In this document: piece after piece, positions 1 through 7,111 of the stretch
Numbering within the stretch: position 1 is the stretch's first letter
Layout of the letters: every line of letters begins with the position of its first letter
Assembly (NCBI GenBank): GCA_016206585.1
Contig: JACQRE010000067.1
Span: 1 to 12,686 of the forward strand
Origin: Candidatus Omnitrophota bacterium
Lineage (GTDB): Bacteria > Omnitrophota > Gorgyraeia > Aquiviventales > Aquiviventaceae
Direction of reading: 5' to 3'
Length of the DNA: 12,686 nucleotides
Made by a program: the position numbers and the translations under genes
The notes under the pieces: generated by a model
Database searches by the model: none
Told to the model about the DNA's origin: nothing
What the model saw: the letters and a program-made list of their open reading frames with translations, nothing else

Positions 1-1507
1 CATCGAGGATGATGCCCCAGAGCAGGCCTGATTGGCCGGCCTGGCGGATCGCTTCTAGGGTGAGCATCTCCCCGGCTTCGACCTTGGCTACCGGAAGAAG
101 CTGGCGGGCGTTGAGGTCGCCGTGGACGCGGAGGAGGAAGGCGCGCGGGGACAGCACGATCTGGTCCGGACCGATCTCCTGTTTGAGCGCTTCCACCACC
201 CGTTCCCCGAACGCGTACTCCATGACGTTCCGGCTGGCTCCGCTCACGGTCGTCCGGAGAAAGTGGAGATGATCCTGGTGATCGCGGATCTGCAGGCCGG
301 TCAGGACCATCAAGAGGCTGATGGCGATGAGCCGGCCGGCGCGGGGCTTAAGGCGCAACCGCCTGGCGAAGGCTAGGATGGCGGCGGCCAGCCCCATCCA
401 GACGATCCAGAACACCGGCAGCATGACCCGGATGTCGATCATCGCACCCCAGCGGTACTTGGAGCGGGCGGCGATCAGGACCGCCAGGTGTATACAGAGG
501 TAGAGTGCCAGCAGCAGGGCCGGCCGATACCGCTCCAGCGCGACCTTCGCCTGGGAGATCGTGAACGGGCGAAGCCAGAGCCACACCGCCAGCGCCGAGA
601 GGGCCGCGAGGATCGCTGCGGTCGGCACGTGACTGACGAGCCAGTCGATGCCGGTTTGCCAGCGGGTGATCTCAAGAAGGATGGCGTGCACGGTCACGCG
701 GACGTTGTCCCACACCGACAGTTCGGAGGGGCTCATGTGGTACGGGGTCATCTCACCGGTGAGGAGGATGTTGCGGAGGATGAACGGCCCGGCCCCGAGC
801 AGGAGGCCGGCCGCCCACGCGAGGCCGCTGCGGAGGACCTGCCGCCAGGGCATCCAGAGGAAGTGCGCGAGCAGCCAGGCGGCGGTGGCGGTCCAGAGCG
901 CGACGGCGACGTAGCGGATGCCCCATGCGAGGCCGGCCAGCAGGCCGGCGGCGGCGAGCCAGCGCCAGGGCTGGCGGGGGCGCTGGGCCCAGGCGAGGAG
1001 ACACGCGATGGAGGCGGTGGCCGCGACCAGGTAGGGCGGATCGCTCATCACGACGAGGCTGGCGCTCAGGAACGCCGGCATGAGCACCACGGTCAGTACG
1101 ACGGCGAGCGTCACCAGCGGCGTGAAGAAACGTGAGATGATCCAGACCAGCAGGACGACCGCCAGCGCCATCGAGCCGACCGACACGGCGGCCCAACTTG
1201 CCGGCTCGGAGAGCCCGGCGGCCTGTGCGACCGCGAGGAGCAGCGGATAGCCCGGCGGCCAGATCGTCAGCGGCTGCCAGAGGGCCGGCTCGAGGCCGTT
1301 GTGGGGGCGCACGGTGAGGCCGCGGCCGGCCTGGAGCGAGCGGGCGGCCTCAATGTAGGAGGCGCCGTCATCCGTGATGCCGGATTGATGCTGGAAGAGC
1401 GCGGGCAGGTGAGCACCCCAGGCGCCCAGGCAGATGAGGCTGATCACCCAGGTCGAGACGGCCGGGGAGACCGGGCGGATTTTCCGCCGTCTTACCCACG
1501 GAGCCAT
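1..1507 (-). CDS. ArnT/PMT-like GT-C glycosyltransferase, 3' end beyond the window
   Basis: An open frame of 502 codons runs from ATG at 1507-1505 off the left edge with no stop. The protein is a polytopic membrane protein with roughly ten hydrophobic segments (for example residues 18-36, 105-125, 130-152, 183-215, 225-245, 330-347, 360-380, 392-406). After the first segment comes ITDDGASY (D46, D47), where GT-C enzymes of the ArnT/PMT class keep the acidic catalytic residues, then WPPGYPLLLAV at 83-93, also typical of that class. From about residue 407 it is hydrophilic, as in the soluble C-terminal domain of such enzymes. The family transfers a sugar from a polyprenyl-phosphate donor on the outer face of the membrane. 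The start overlaps the end of the UbiA-family gene by 16 bases, with a weak GGTGG seven bases upstream. The neighbouring phosphoribosyltransferase could supply its donor, but that is inference; acceptor and sugar cannot be read from the sequence. Confidence 0.85.
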   Translation of the reverse strand, partial: MAPWVRRRKIRPVSPAVSTWVISLICLGAWGAHLPALFQHQSGITDDGASYIEAARSLQAGRGLTVRPHNGLEPALWQPLTIWPPGYPLLLAVAQAAGLSEPASWAAVSVGSMALAVVLLVWIISRFFTPLVTLAVVLTVVLMPAFLSASLVVMSDPPYLVAATASIACLLAWAQRPRQPWRWLAAAGLLAGLAWGIRYVAVALWTATAAWLLAHFLWMPWRQVLRSGLAWAAGLLLGAGPFILRNILLTGEMTPYHMSPSELSVWDNVRVTVHAILLEITRWQTGIDWLVSHVPTAAILAALSALAVWLWLRPFTISQAKVALERYRPALLLALYLCIHLAVLIAARSKYRWGAMIDIRVMLPVFWIVWMGLAAAILAFARRLRLKPRAGRLIAISLLMVLTGLQIRDHQDHLHFLRTTVSGASRNVMEYAFGERVVEALKQEIGPDQIVLSPRAFLLRVHGDLNARQLLPVAKVEAGEMLTLEAIRQAGQSGLLWGIILD

Positions 1508-2391
1508 GTCTTGACCACCGGCCAGTCATAGATGAACCAGACCATGTAGAGTAGCCACAGCAGGGTGATGAGGACGATCTGGCGGTCGGTGTAGAGCACC
1601 TCGACCGGGCTGCCCTTGCCCCTCTTGTGGACCATGAAGAGGTAGCGGAACAGGCCGAGCATCACCAGGAGGACGCTATAGAGGAGATGACGGGTGCCAA
1701 AGCGCGCGATGGTCTCGGGCGCGATCGTATAGAAGATGTAGCACGTGAGGGTGAGCGTGATGGTGATGAGGTTCATCTGGTCGAGGAACTCGGGGCTGTA
1801 GAGTGTGAGCACCCAGCGGTGCTGGCGGGCCGAGTCGCCCAGCTGCGTGAGCTCGTGGCGCCGCTTGCTGAAGCCGAGGAACGTGGCGAGGAGGAAGGTG
1901 CACAGGATGAGCCACTCGGAGGGCATCACATCGATGACCGCCGCACCCGCGAGCACGCGCAGGACGAAGCCGATGGCGATCACGAGGACGTCGACGATCA
2001 CCTTGCGCTTGAGGTAGAGCGAGTAGAGGATGCCGGAGGCGAGGTACGTGTTGAGGACCGCCCACAGCGGCATGACGTGAAGGGCGGCCAGCTGGACCAC
2101 CAGGAAACAGTACACGGCCAGGACGGCGGCTTCGAATCTCGTGACGGCGCCTGAGGGGATGGGCCGGCGCTGCTTGGCCGGGTGCTGGCGGTCGCGTTCA
2201 GCATCGACGAGATCATTGAAGATGTAGACGAAGCTGGAGGCCGCACAGAAGAACGCCCACGCCATGATGGAGGCGGCCGCCACGTCCGGGTCGAGCAGGC
2301 GGCCCGAGAAGACCGCCGGCGCGAAGACGAACAGATTCTTCACCCACTCGTGCGGACGGATCAGTGTGCAGATGGCGGTCAGTTTGCGCAT
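1492..2391 (-). CDS. UbiA-family decaprenyl-phosphate phosphoribosyltransferase (DPPR synthase type)
   Basis: This 299-residue polytopic membrane protein resembles the DPPR synthase branch of the UbiA family (the mycobacterial Rv3806c type), which joins PRPP to a polyprenyl phosphate, rather than the quinone or heme branches. The N-terminus carries IRPHEWVKNLFVFAPAVFSG (11-30). The first Asp-rich motif NDLVDAERD (N59, D60, D63, D67) is followed by HPAKQRRPIPSG (70-81), a basic stretch typical of this branch. The second conserved region covers YSLYLKRKVIVDVL (123-136, D134) and SKRRHEL (175-181). The C-terminal SPVEVLYTDRQI (261-272) plus final helix is also typical. Length is close to the family's 300. 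ATG at 2391-2389 lies one base after the PgpA stop. An upstream extension of the frame is only the shadow of PgpA. The product would be polyprenyl-phosphoryl-5-phosphoribose, the precursor of ribose or arabinose lipid donors. Activity is inferred from family membership. Confidence 0.88.
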   Translation of the reverse strand: MRKLTAICTLIRPHEWVKNLFVFAPAVFSGRLLDPDVAAASIMAWAFFCAASSFVYIFNDLVDAERDRQHPAKQRRPIPSGAVTRFEAAVLAVYCFLVVQLAALHVMPLWAVLNTYLASGILYSLYLKRKVIVDVLVIAIGFVLRVLAGAAVIDVMPSEWLILCTFLLATFLGFSKRRHELTQLGDSARQHRWVLTLYSPEFLDQMNLITITLTLTCYIFYTIAPETIARFGTRHLLYSVLLVMLGLFRYLFMVHKRGKGSPVEVLYTDRQIVLITLLWLLYMVWFIYDWPVVKTWLRG

Positions 2392-2392
2392 A

Positions 2393-2914
2393 TCAGCGGC
2401 CCAGCCAGGCGAGGCCCAGCGCGAGGAGGAGCCGGCCGATGAGCCCGGCGGCGACGTCGTCCAGCATGATGCCCAAGCCGCCGTGCAGCCGCTCAAGCTG
2501 CCGCATCGGCGGCCATTTGCCGATGTCGAAGAGCCGGAAGAGGGCGAAGGCAGCGATGAGGATGGGCAGCGTCTTGGGCAGGCCGGCGAGGGTGATCCAC
2601 ATGCCGGCGACCTCATCGATGACGACGACCTTGGGATCATGATCGTTGGCCCGTTTCGCTGTGACGCCGGAGGCCCAGATGCCCACGAGCGTCGTCACCG
2701 CGCAGATGAGCCACTGGGCGGCAGGATCGGCCGGGGCGAACGCATACCAGAGCGCTGCGGCGGCGGCACTCGCCACCGTGCCCGAGGCGATCGGCGCGTA
2801 GCCCAGTCCGCCAACCGTCGCAATCACCCAGCTGAGATCAGATCTCAAAACCTCAGGTCTTGGCTGAAGACCTGAGGTTTTGAGATCTGATCTCCGGTTC
2901 CATTGGTTTTGCAT
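2393..2914 (-). CDS. pgpA: PgpA-family phosphatase (phosphatidylglycerophosphatase A fold)
   Basis: The protein has 173 residues, the usual PgpA size, with all family signatures: GLGYAPIASGTVAS (36-49), DPKVVVIDEVAGMWITL (93-109, with the acidic D100-E101), and FRLFDIGKWPPMRQLERLHGG (126-146) leading into LGIMLDDVAAG (147-157, D152-D153). Three or four hydrophobic segments indicate an inner-membrane protein. The known reaction is dephosphorylation of phosphatidylglycerol phosphate. Here, however, it sits inside a polysaccharide operon directly before a DPPR synthase, so dephosphorylating a polyprenyl-phosphoryl-phosphoribose is a plausible alternative role (inference). ATG at 2914-2912 shares its A with the TAA of the upstream GT2 gene (TAATG). 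Residues 7-27 are encoded by a perfect inverted repeat and have no counterpart in E. coli PgpA as I recall it. The core begins near residue 28, so a GTG at 2827-2825 (V30) could be the original start. Confidence 0.9.
   Translation of the reverse strand: MQNQWNRRSDLKTSGLQPRPEVLRSDLSWVIATVGGLGYAPIASGTVASAAAAALWYAFAPADPAAQWLICAVTTLVGIWASGVTAKRANDHDPKVVVIDEVAGMWITLAGLPKTLPILIAAFALFRLFDIGKWPPMRQLERLHGGLGIMLDDVAAGLIGRLLLALGLAWLGR
2834..2894. repeat. Perfect inverted repeat, 28-bp arms, 5-base loop, inside the PgpA reading frame
   Basis: Bases 2834-2861 are the exact reverse complement of 2867-2894, with the loop GGCTG between. Each arm is itself built of two near-palindromes, GAGATCAGATCTC and ACCTCAGGT. 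The element is clearly more AT-rich than the flanking coding DNA. It lies wholly inside the PgpA coding sequence and adds about 20 codons (residues 7-27) without breaking the frame. It begins about 20 bases after the GT2 stop in the transcript. No T-run follows on the minus strand, so it does not look like an intrinsic terminator. It could be an inserted palindromic element or an mRNA hairpin affecting translation at the GT2-PgpA junction. Confidence 0.97.
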
Positions 2915-4041
2915 TAGCGGGAGCGGTCCCAGGCGACGCGGCGGCGGCTGAAGCAGAAGCGCAGGAGGCCGGCCAGCATGGCGAGGTTGCCCATGCAGAA
3001 GTAGAGCGGCGGCGAGAGCCACTTGACCATGCGGCCGCTGCGCTGGACCAGGTAGCCCGCCCACGCGCTGAGGTAGAAGAGCGCCTGGATAGAGAGGAAG
3101 AGCGGTCCCCAGGGCGAGGGCACCCAGAGGCTGCTGAGGAGCAGGGTGAGCATGAAGAGGGGGGCCAGCGTCCGGAGGACCTTGTGCGAGAAGAAGGAGA
3201 GGGCGACCCAGCCATGCCAGGGGCTGAGCATGCCCCGCAATTCAATGATTTGCTGGCAGTTGCCCGCCGCGATGCGGCGGCGGCGCGCGAACTCGCCCTC
3301 CACCGAGGCGTGCTCGCGCTCCCACGAGACGGCGGCGGGGTCGTACACCGCGCGGTAGCCCTGGGCGACGATGCGCATGGGGATGATGTAGTCGTCGTTG
3401 ATCGTGGCCTCGCCCAGCCGCTCGAACCGCTCCTTGCGGATCGCGTAGAACGCCCCGTGGGCGCCGAGGATGGAGTGCAGGCGGCTCTCCTGGCGCTTGA
3501 TGAAGGTTTCGTATGTCCAGTAGAGCCCTTCGCCTTCGCCGCGCAGATCGCTCGAGCCCTTCAGGCGGTAGAGCCCGGAGACGCAGCCGACCTGCCGGTC
3601 GGCGAAGCTGCGCACGAGGTACCGCAGGGCGTCCGGCTCCAGCTCGCTGGAGGCGTCGGAGAACACGATGATCTCGCCGCGCAGCAGCGGCACCGTGCGG
3701 GTGAGCATCGCCGACTTGCCGATGTTGTCGCGCATCAGGAGCAGCGTCACCCCCTGGGCCTTGAAGCCGGAGACGATCGCGTTGGTCCGGTCGGTGGAGC
3801 CGTCGCTGGCGACGACGATGTCCAGCTTGTCCTTGGGATAATTGAGGGCGAGGCTGTTGCGCAGCTTCGCCTCGATGTGCGCGTCCTCATTATACGCGGG
3901 AATGAGGAGCGACACCGTGGGCGTGATGGGTTTCCGGACCGGCTCCCGTCCGAAGAGACGCGCCAGCGCCCAGACCAAGGCCGGGTACCCGATATAGATG
4001 TAGAGCAGGATGAGGAACGCACTCCAGAACAGCGTCGTCAT
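2914..4041 (-). CDS. Membrane GT2 family glycosyltransferase
   Basis: This 375-residue protein has an N-terminal membrane helix (3-29), a cytoplasmic GT-A domain (about 40-270) and three or four C-terminal membrane segments (about 278-362), the layout of processive or semi-processive GT2 enzymes of exopolysaccharide pathways. Visible motifs are VSLLIPAYNED (43-53), the nucleotide-binding VASDGSTDRT (77-86, D80), the metal site FSDASSEL (127-134, D129), GAHGAFYAIRK (193-203), the catalytic-base region INDDYIIP (214-221, D216-D217) and RRRRIAAGNCQQI (253-265), which stands where other members have QxxRW-type motifs. It uses a nucleotide sugar on the cytoplasmic side; the sugar is not predictable. 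The start ATG at 4041-4039 overlaps the deacetylase stop by one base (TGATG). The frame continues upstream to about 4500, but that stretch is a shadow of the deacetylase gene. The stop TAA overlaps the PgpA start. Confidence 0.92.
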   Translation of the reverse strand: MTTLFWSAFLILLYIYIGYPALVWALARLFGREPVRKPITPTVSLLIPAYNEDAHIEAKLRNSLALNYPKDKLDIVVASDGSTDRTNAIVSGFKAQGVTLLLMRDNIGKSAMLTRTVPLLRGEIIVFSDASSELEPDALRYLVRSFADRQVGCVSGLYRLKGSSDLRGEGEGLYWTYETFIKRQESRLHSILGAHGAFYAIRKERFERLGEATINDDYIIPMRIVAQGYRAVYDPAAVSWEREHASVEGEFARRRRIAAGNCQQIIELRGMLSPWHGWVALSFFSHKVLRTLAPLFMLTLLLSSLWVPSPWGPLFLSIQALFYLSAWAGYLVQRSGRMVKWLSPPLYFCMGNLAMLAGLLRFCFSRRRVAWDRSR

Positions 4042-4835
4042 CAGGCGTTGGGCACCAGACGGCGCTTCAGTTGTTCGTACCAGTACACGCCGAGCGTGCG
4101 CTTCAAGAGGCGGATGAGGAGCTGCTGGTTGGCCGCCCACCAGAAGGCGGGCTGCCAGCCCTCCACCATCGCGACGATGTGCTCGGCCGAGAAGGGCTGG
4201 CGCACGACGACCCGGCGCAACGCCAAGGGGTTCGTCTCCTTGCCGTTGGTGCCGATGTCGGAGACCCACACCGCCTCGTAGCCGGCCTCCTTGGAGGCGT
4301 CCGCCACGGTGCGGTTCCAGTAGCCGCCGGGCGTAGCCAGCGCCTTGATGGGCACCCCGAGCCGCTGGGAGAGCAACGCCTTGGACGAGGTGAGCTCCTC
4401 GAGCACCTCGCTGGGCGACAGCTCCGTCAGCGGCCGGTGGCTCGCACCATGCGAGCCGATCTCCATGCCAAGGAACACGAGCTTGCGCAGCTGCTCCCAC
4501 GTGAGATACCCGGCCTTGCCGAGGTAGCCGGTCGTCACGAAGAAGGTGCCGGCGAAGCGGTAGCGCACGAGCAGCGGGGCCACCAGCTCGAAGTGGCTCG
4601 CGTGGCCGTCGTCGAACGTCAGCACGACCGTCCGATCGGGCAGGCTCCCCTGCCCCTGCTGCCAGGCGCGGAACGCGCGGGAGCTGATCGTCTGATAGCC
4701 GAGCTTGCGCAGCTGGGAGAGGATCGCGTCCAGCCCGCTTGCCTTGATCCGGTAGAACTCGTCGCTGTTCGGCGGCTCCGGCGCGTGGTCCGGCACCACA
4801 TCATGGAATGTCAACGCCACGATCCGCATGGTCAC
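4041..4835 (-). CDS. Polysaccharide deacetylase, NodB/CE4 family
   Basis: This 264-residue protein contains the NodB homology domain. Motif 1 is TFDDG (73-77), with D75 the expected base and D76 a metal ligand. Motif 2 is SHGASH (128-133), with H129 and H133 as the other metal ligands. Motif 3 is LATPGGYWN (166-174), where the arginine usual in chitin deacetylases is not evident. LTFHDVVP (8-15) starts the first strand. There is no signal peptide or N-terminal membrane segment, so the enzyme probably acts in the cytoplasm on a lipid-linked intermediate. A hydrophobic-aromatic patch at 227-251 could contact the membrane. The chosen start is GTG at 4835, which overlaps the GH123-like stop by four bases (GTGA) and has AGGAG five bases upstream. 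An ATG two codons later (4829) is the alternative. Family members remove N- or O-acetyl groups, most often from N-acetylhexosamine; the substrate here is unknown. Confidence 0.9.
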   Translation of the reverse strand: MTMRIVALTFHDVVPDHAPEPPNSDEFYRIKASGLDAILSQLRKLGYQTISSRAFRAWQQGQGSLPDRTVVLTFDDGHASHFELVAPLLVRYRFAGTFFVTTGYLGKAGYLTWEQLRKLVFLGMEIGSHGASHRPLTELSPSEVLEELTSSKALLSQRLGVPIKALATPGGYWNRTVADASKEAGYEAVWVSDIGTNGKETNPLALRRVVVRQPFSAEHIVAMVEGWQPAFWWAANQQLLIRLLKRTLGVYWYEQLKRRLVPNA

Positions 4836-7111
4836 TTCATCTCCTGCTGCAACTTCTCAATCGTTGCGGCGATCTGTTGACGTTGGGTCTCGAGCACGCC
4901 GGGGTCCTTGGCATAGGACCGCAGCGAGGTGACGAGGACCGGATCGACGGCGAGCAGCCGCTGCGCCTGCTGGAGCAGGGCCGGGTCCACCTTGGGATGG
5001 CCCTGGGCCGACTGTGCCAGCCGCTGCAGCAGGACGAGGTACTCGTAATCCTCGATCCCGTCGCGCAGCACTTCCAGCCGGATCGAGGGCACCGGCCCGT
5101 CGGGGCCGGGGTAGTAGAGGATGCCGTCGCCGTTTTGCTCCGGCGCGAAGGCCGCGGGGTTCGTCAGCGGATCGCCCTCCCAGAAGTTCACGGACCAGTA
5201 CAGCAGGCCGCTGACGCCGTACTTCCAGGCCATCCAGGGGATGACTCGGTGCGCCATCGCGGGGTAGTCGATCTGCAGCGAGGGAAACGGATGCCCCGGC
5301 ATCGAGACGTAGAGCCAGACCTCCTTCCCCATCGCCTGGAAGCGCTGCGCTTGCTCCGGGTCGAACGCGGTGATACGCAGGCACAGGATGTCCGCGTCCT
5401 TGAACCACGCGGCGTGCTTCACCGGATCGGGCGCGTGCTGCATGACGAGCAGGTTCTTGAGGCCCGGCGCTTCGCGGTGGATCGCCGCCATCACCGCGGC
5501 GGCCTGCGGGTCGCCCGGGGTGGGTTCGTCGTACGTGTAGACGTACGCCTCGTTCAGCAGGCTCGACAGGCTCAGCTCGAAGGCGGCTTGCCGGTACCAC
5601 ACCATCGTCTGGGCGAGCTCCACCGGATCCTCGGGCCAGTTGTTGCCGTGGCTGCCGCCGAAGCTGCCGACGCCAAACGCCGTCAGGCCGCGGTCCAGGT
5701 AGCGCTTGACGTCCCATGCGAACCGGCTCGTCGTGGGATCCGCGCCCCACACCGGCGAGACGCGGTGCTTGAGCAGGTTCAGCATGTAGCGCTGCCGCAG
5801 CTCGTCGAACCGGCCCTCCCACGCAGCGCCGCCGGGCACGAACTCCCGGTACGCGCGCTCGAGCCGGCCCTGGTAGAGGTCGAAGGCGGTCTTCAGATGC
5901 GAGGTGCGCGGGAGGGTGAAGTCCCAGATGGTGACGTCGAGGTTGAGCGACTCGGCGCGGCCCGCCTCGTCGGTGAGCGTGACGGCGCCCTGGTAGCGTC
6001 CGGCGGGCAGCGAGTCGGGGGCGCCCAGCGTGATCCACACCGGCTGGACCGCCTTGGCCGGAACGTCAACGACCGCGGCCTCCGGCAGGGCGTCGGGCCA
6101 GCTGCCGACGTGGGTGACGGGATAGTAGGGCTTGGTCGTCTTCACGTAGTCCACCCGCCGCACCTCGATGACGCCCGGCGGAATCACCGCGCCGGTCTGG
6201 TGCGTGAGCGCGCCGACCGCGACGGTGACCCGGGCCGGCGTCACACCGCCGATGAGCGCGATCTGCGCGCTCTCATACTCGCCGCGCGCCAGGGCGAGGC
6301 GGATTGGCCCCTCGCGCCGGCCGCGGAACATCGCGGGGTCGCGGAAGATCTTGGTCAGCCCCGACGCCCAGCCGACCTGCCACTGCGAGGCCGGCTGGAC
6401 CGGTGTTGGCGCAGGCTCGGGGGCCACGTCCTTGACGCGCTCCTCGTGCGGTCCGGGCACGGCGGCGGCGGCCCCGGTATCCTGGAGCCGGAACGCGTCG
6501 ACGTAGAATGTCGTCTCCTGCGCGGGCTTCCATTGGAAGAGCCGCAGCTCGGCGACGTCCGAGAGGCTCAGGTACGAGACGACGTCCCGCAGATTGACGG
6601 CGGCGTGCTGGGTGGATTCGCCCGGGATGACGAACTCTTCCTTATAGAGGGCGCCGGAGCCGTTGCGCAGCTGCAGCAGCAGCCGCTCGGAGGTTGGCTG
6701 CGCATTGTAGATGTCGAAGGTGAGCGTGTCGTACCGGCTCCAGTCGCGGCGCGCGCGGTCGCGGATGAGGAAGTCGTCCATGACGAGCGCGGGGGCACGA
6801 GCCCCGCTCTGGAACGTCACCTTGAGCGCGCGCTCCCCGTGCGTCGCATGCTCCTCCGAGGGTTCGGCCGTCACGTCGTCGAGCTGCCAGCGGATCAGCT
6901 CTTCGCGCTGCGTCTCGAAATCACTCAGCCATACCTCGCGGGGCGCTGGGCCCCTGGGCGCCCCAGTCGACGCTCCGGGTGGGTGGCCGTTGCGGTGCTG
7001 CACGTAGGCGAACCCCGCGACCATCCCAGCGGCCAACGCCGCGAGGAGCAATAACCATCGTGTGATGACGAGGCCGCACTCCGAATTCCACACTGCGCGT
7101 GCGCGATGCAT
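4832..7111 (-). CDS. Membrane-anchored GH123/DUF4091-like glycosidase with an N-terminal carbohydrate-binding-like domain
   Basis: The protein has 759 residues. A single hydrophobic segment (about 17-37) would anchor it with the rest outside the cytoplasm. Residues about 58-210 look like a jelly-roll carbohydrate-binding domain (starting LSDFET, ending TTFYVDAFRL), followed by a Pro/Ala-rich linker (212-242). A beta-sandwich at about 246-397 precedes a TIM-barrel-like region at about 405-645. YVYTYDEPTP (523-532) supplies the adjacent Asp-Glu pair (D528-E529) expected of GH123 enzymes using substrate-assisted catalysis. The C-terminus has the DUF4091 signature: LLYWSVNFW (636-644), NGDGILYYPG (660-669) and PSIRLEVLRDGIEDYEYL (675-692). 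Characterised GH123 members are beta-N-acetylgalactosaminidases; the substrate here is not established. The ATG abuts the upstream TAA, with GAGG nine bases before it. The last 60 residues are Gln-rich and possibly helical. Its place directly after the PL26-like gene suggests the two act on the same polymer. Confidence 0.87.
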   Translation of the reverse strand: MHRARAVWNSECGLVITRWLLLLAALAAGMVAGFAYVQHRNGHPPGASTGAPRGPAPREVWLSDFETQREELIRWQLDDVTAEPSEEHATHGERALKVTFQSGARAPALVMDDFLIRDRARRDWSRYDTLTFDIYNAQPTSERLLLQLRNGSGALYKEEFVIPGESTQHAAVNLRDVVSYLSLSDVAELRLFQWKPAQETTFYVDAFRLQDTGAAAAVPGPHEERVKDVAPEPAPTPVQPASQWQVGWASGLTKIFRDPAMFRGRREGPIRLALARGEYESAQIALIGGVTPARVTVAVGALTHQTGAVIPPGVIEVRRVDYVKTTKPYYPVTHVGSWPDALPEAAVVDVPAKAVQPVWITLGAPDSLPAGRYQGAVTLTDEAGRAESLNLDVTIWDFTLPRTSHLKTAFDLYQGRLERAYREFVPGGAAWEGRFDELRQRYMLNLLKHRVSPVWGADPTTSRFAWDVKRYLDRGLTAFGVGSFGGSHGNNWPEDPVELAQTMVWYRQAAFELSLSSLLNEAYVYTYDEPTPGDPQAAAVMAAIHREAPGLKNLLVMQHAPDPVKHAAWFKDADILCLRITAFDPEQAQRFQAMGKEVWLYVSMPGHPFPSLQIDYPAMAHRVIPWMAWKYGVSGLLYWSVNFWEGDPLTNPAAFAPEQNGDGILYYPGPDGPVPSIRLEVLRDGIEDYEYLVLLQRLAQSAQGHPKVDPALLQQAQRLLAVDPVLVTSLRSYAKDPGVLETQRQQIAATIEKLQQEMK
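4841..4845 (-). promoter_or_regulatory. Shine-Dalgarno AGGAG for the deacetylase
   Basis: AGGAG on the minus strand sits inside the last codons of the GH123-like gene, five bases before the GTG at 4835 and eleven before the ATG at 4829. The spacing favours the GTG start slightly. It is the clearest ribosome binding site in the operon; most other junctions have only weak purine stretches, which fits translational coupling. Confidence 0.6.

Noticed and set aside
1492..2391. UbiA-family gene as a ubiquinone or heme prenyltransferase
   Set aside because: The RPHEWVKN start, HPAKQRRPIPSG and SKRRHEL regions and the glycan context fit the DPPR synthase branch better.
2392..2640. Longer start for the UbiA-family gene at 2640
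   Set aside because: The extra 83 residues are a frame shadow of PgpA; the family-typical N-terminus begins at the ATG at 2391.
2834..2894. Palindrome as a Rho-independent terminator after GT2
   Set aside because: There is no T-run after either arm, the element is inside the PgpA reading frame, and the downstream genes continue without any new promoter.
4042..4500. Longer start for the GT2 gene at 4500
   Set aside because: The added residues are a shadow of the deacetylase, and the ATG at 4041 gives the normal N-terminal membrane helix.
4808..7054. Plus-strand open frame of 748 codons opposite the GH123-like gene
   Set aside because: Its translation is low-complexity and rich in Arg, Gly, Val and Glu with no recognisable domain, as expected opposite a GC-rich gene; the minus-strand gene has clear motifs.
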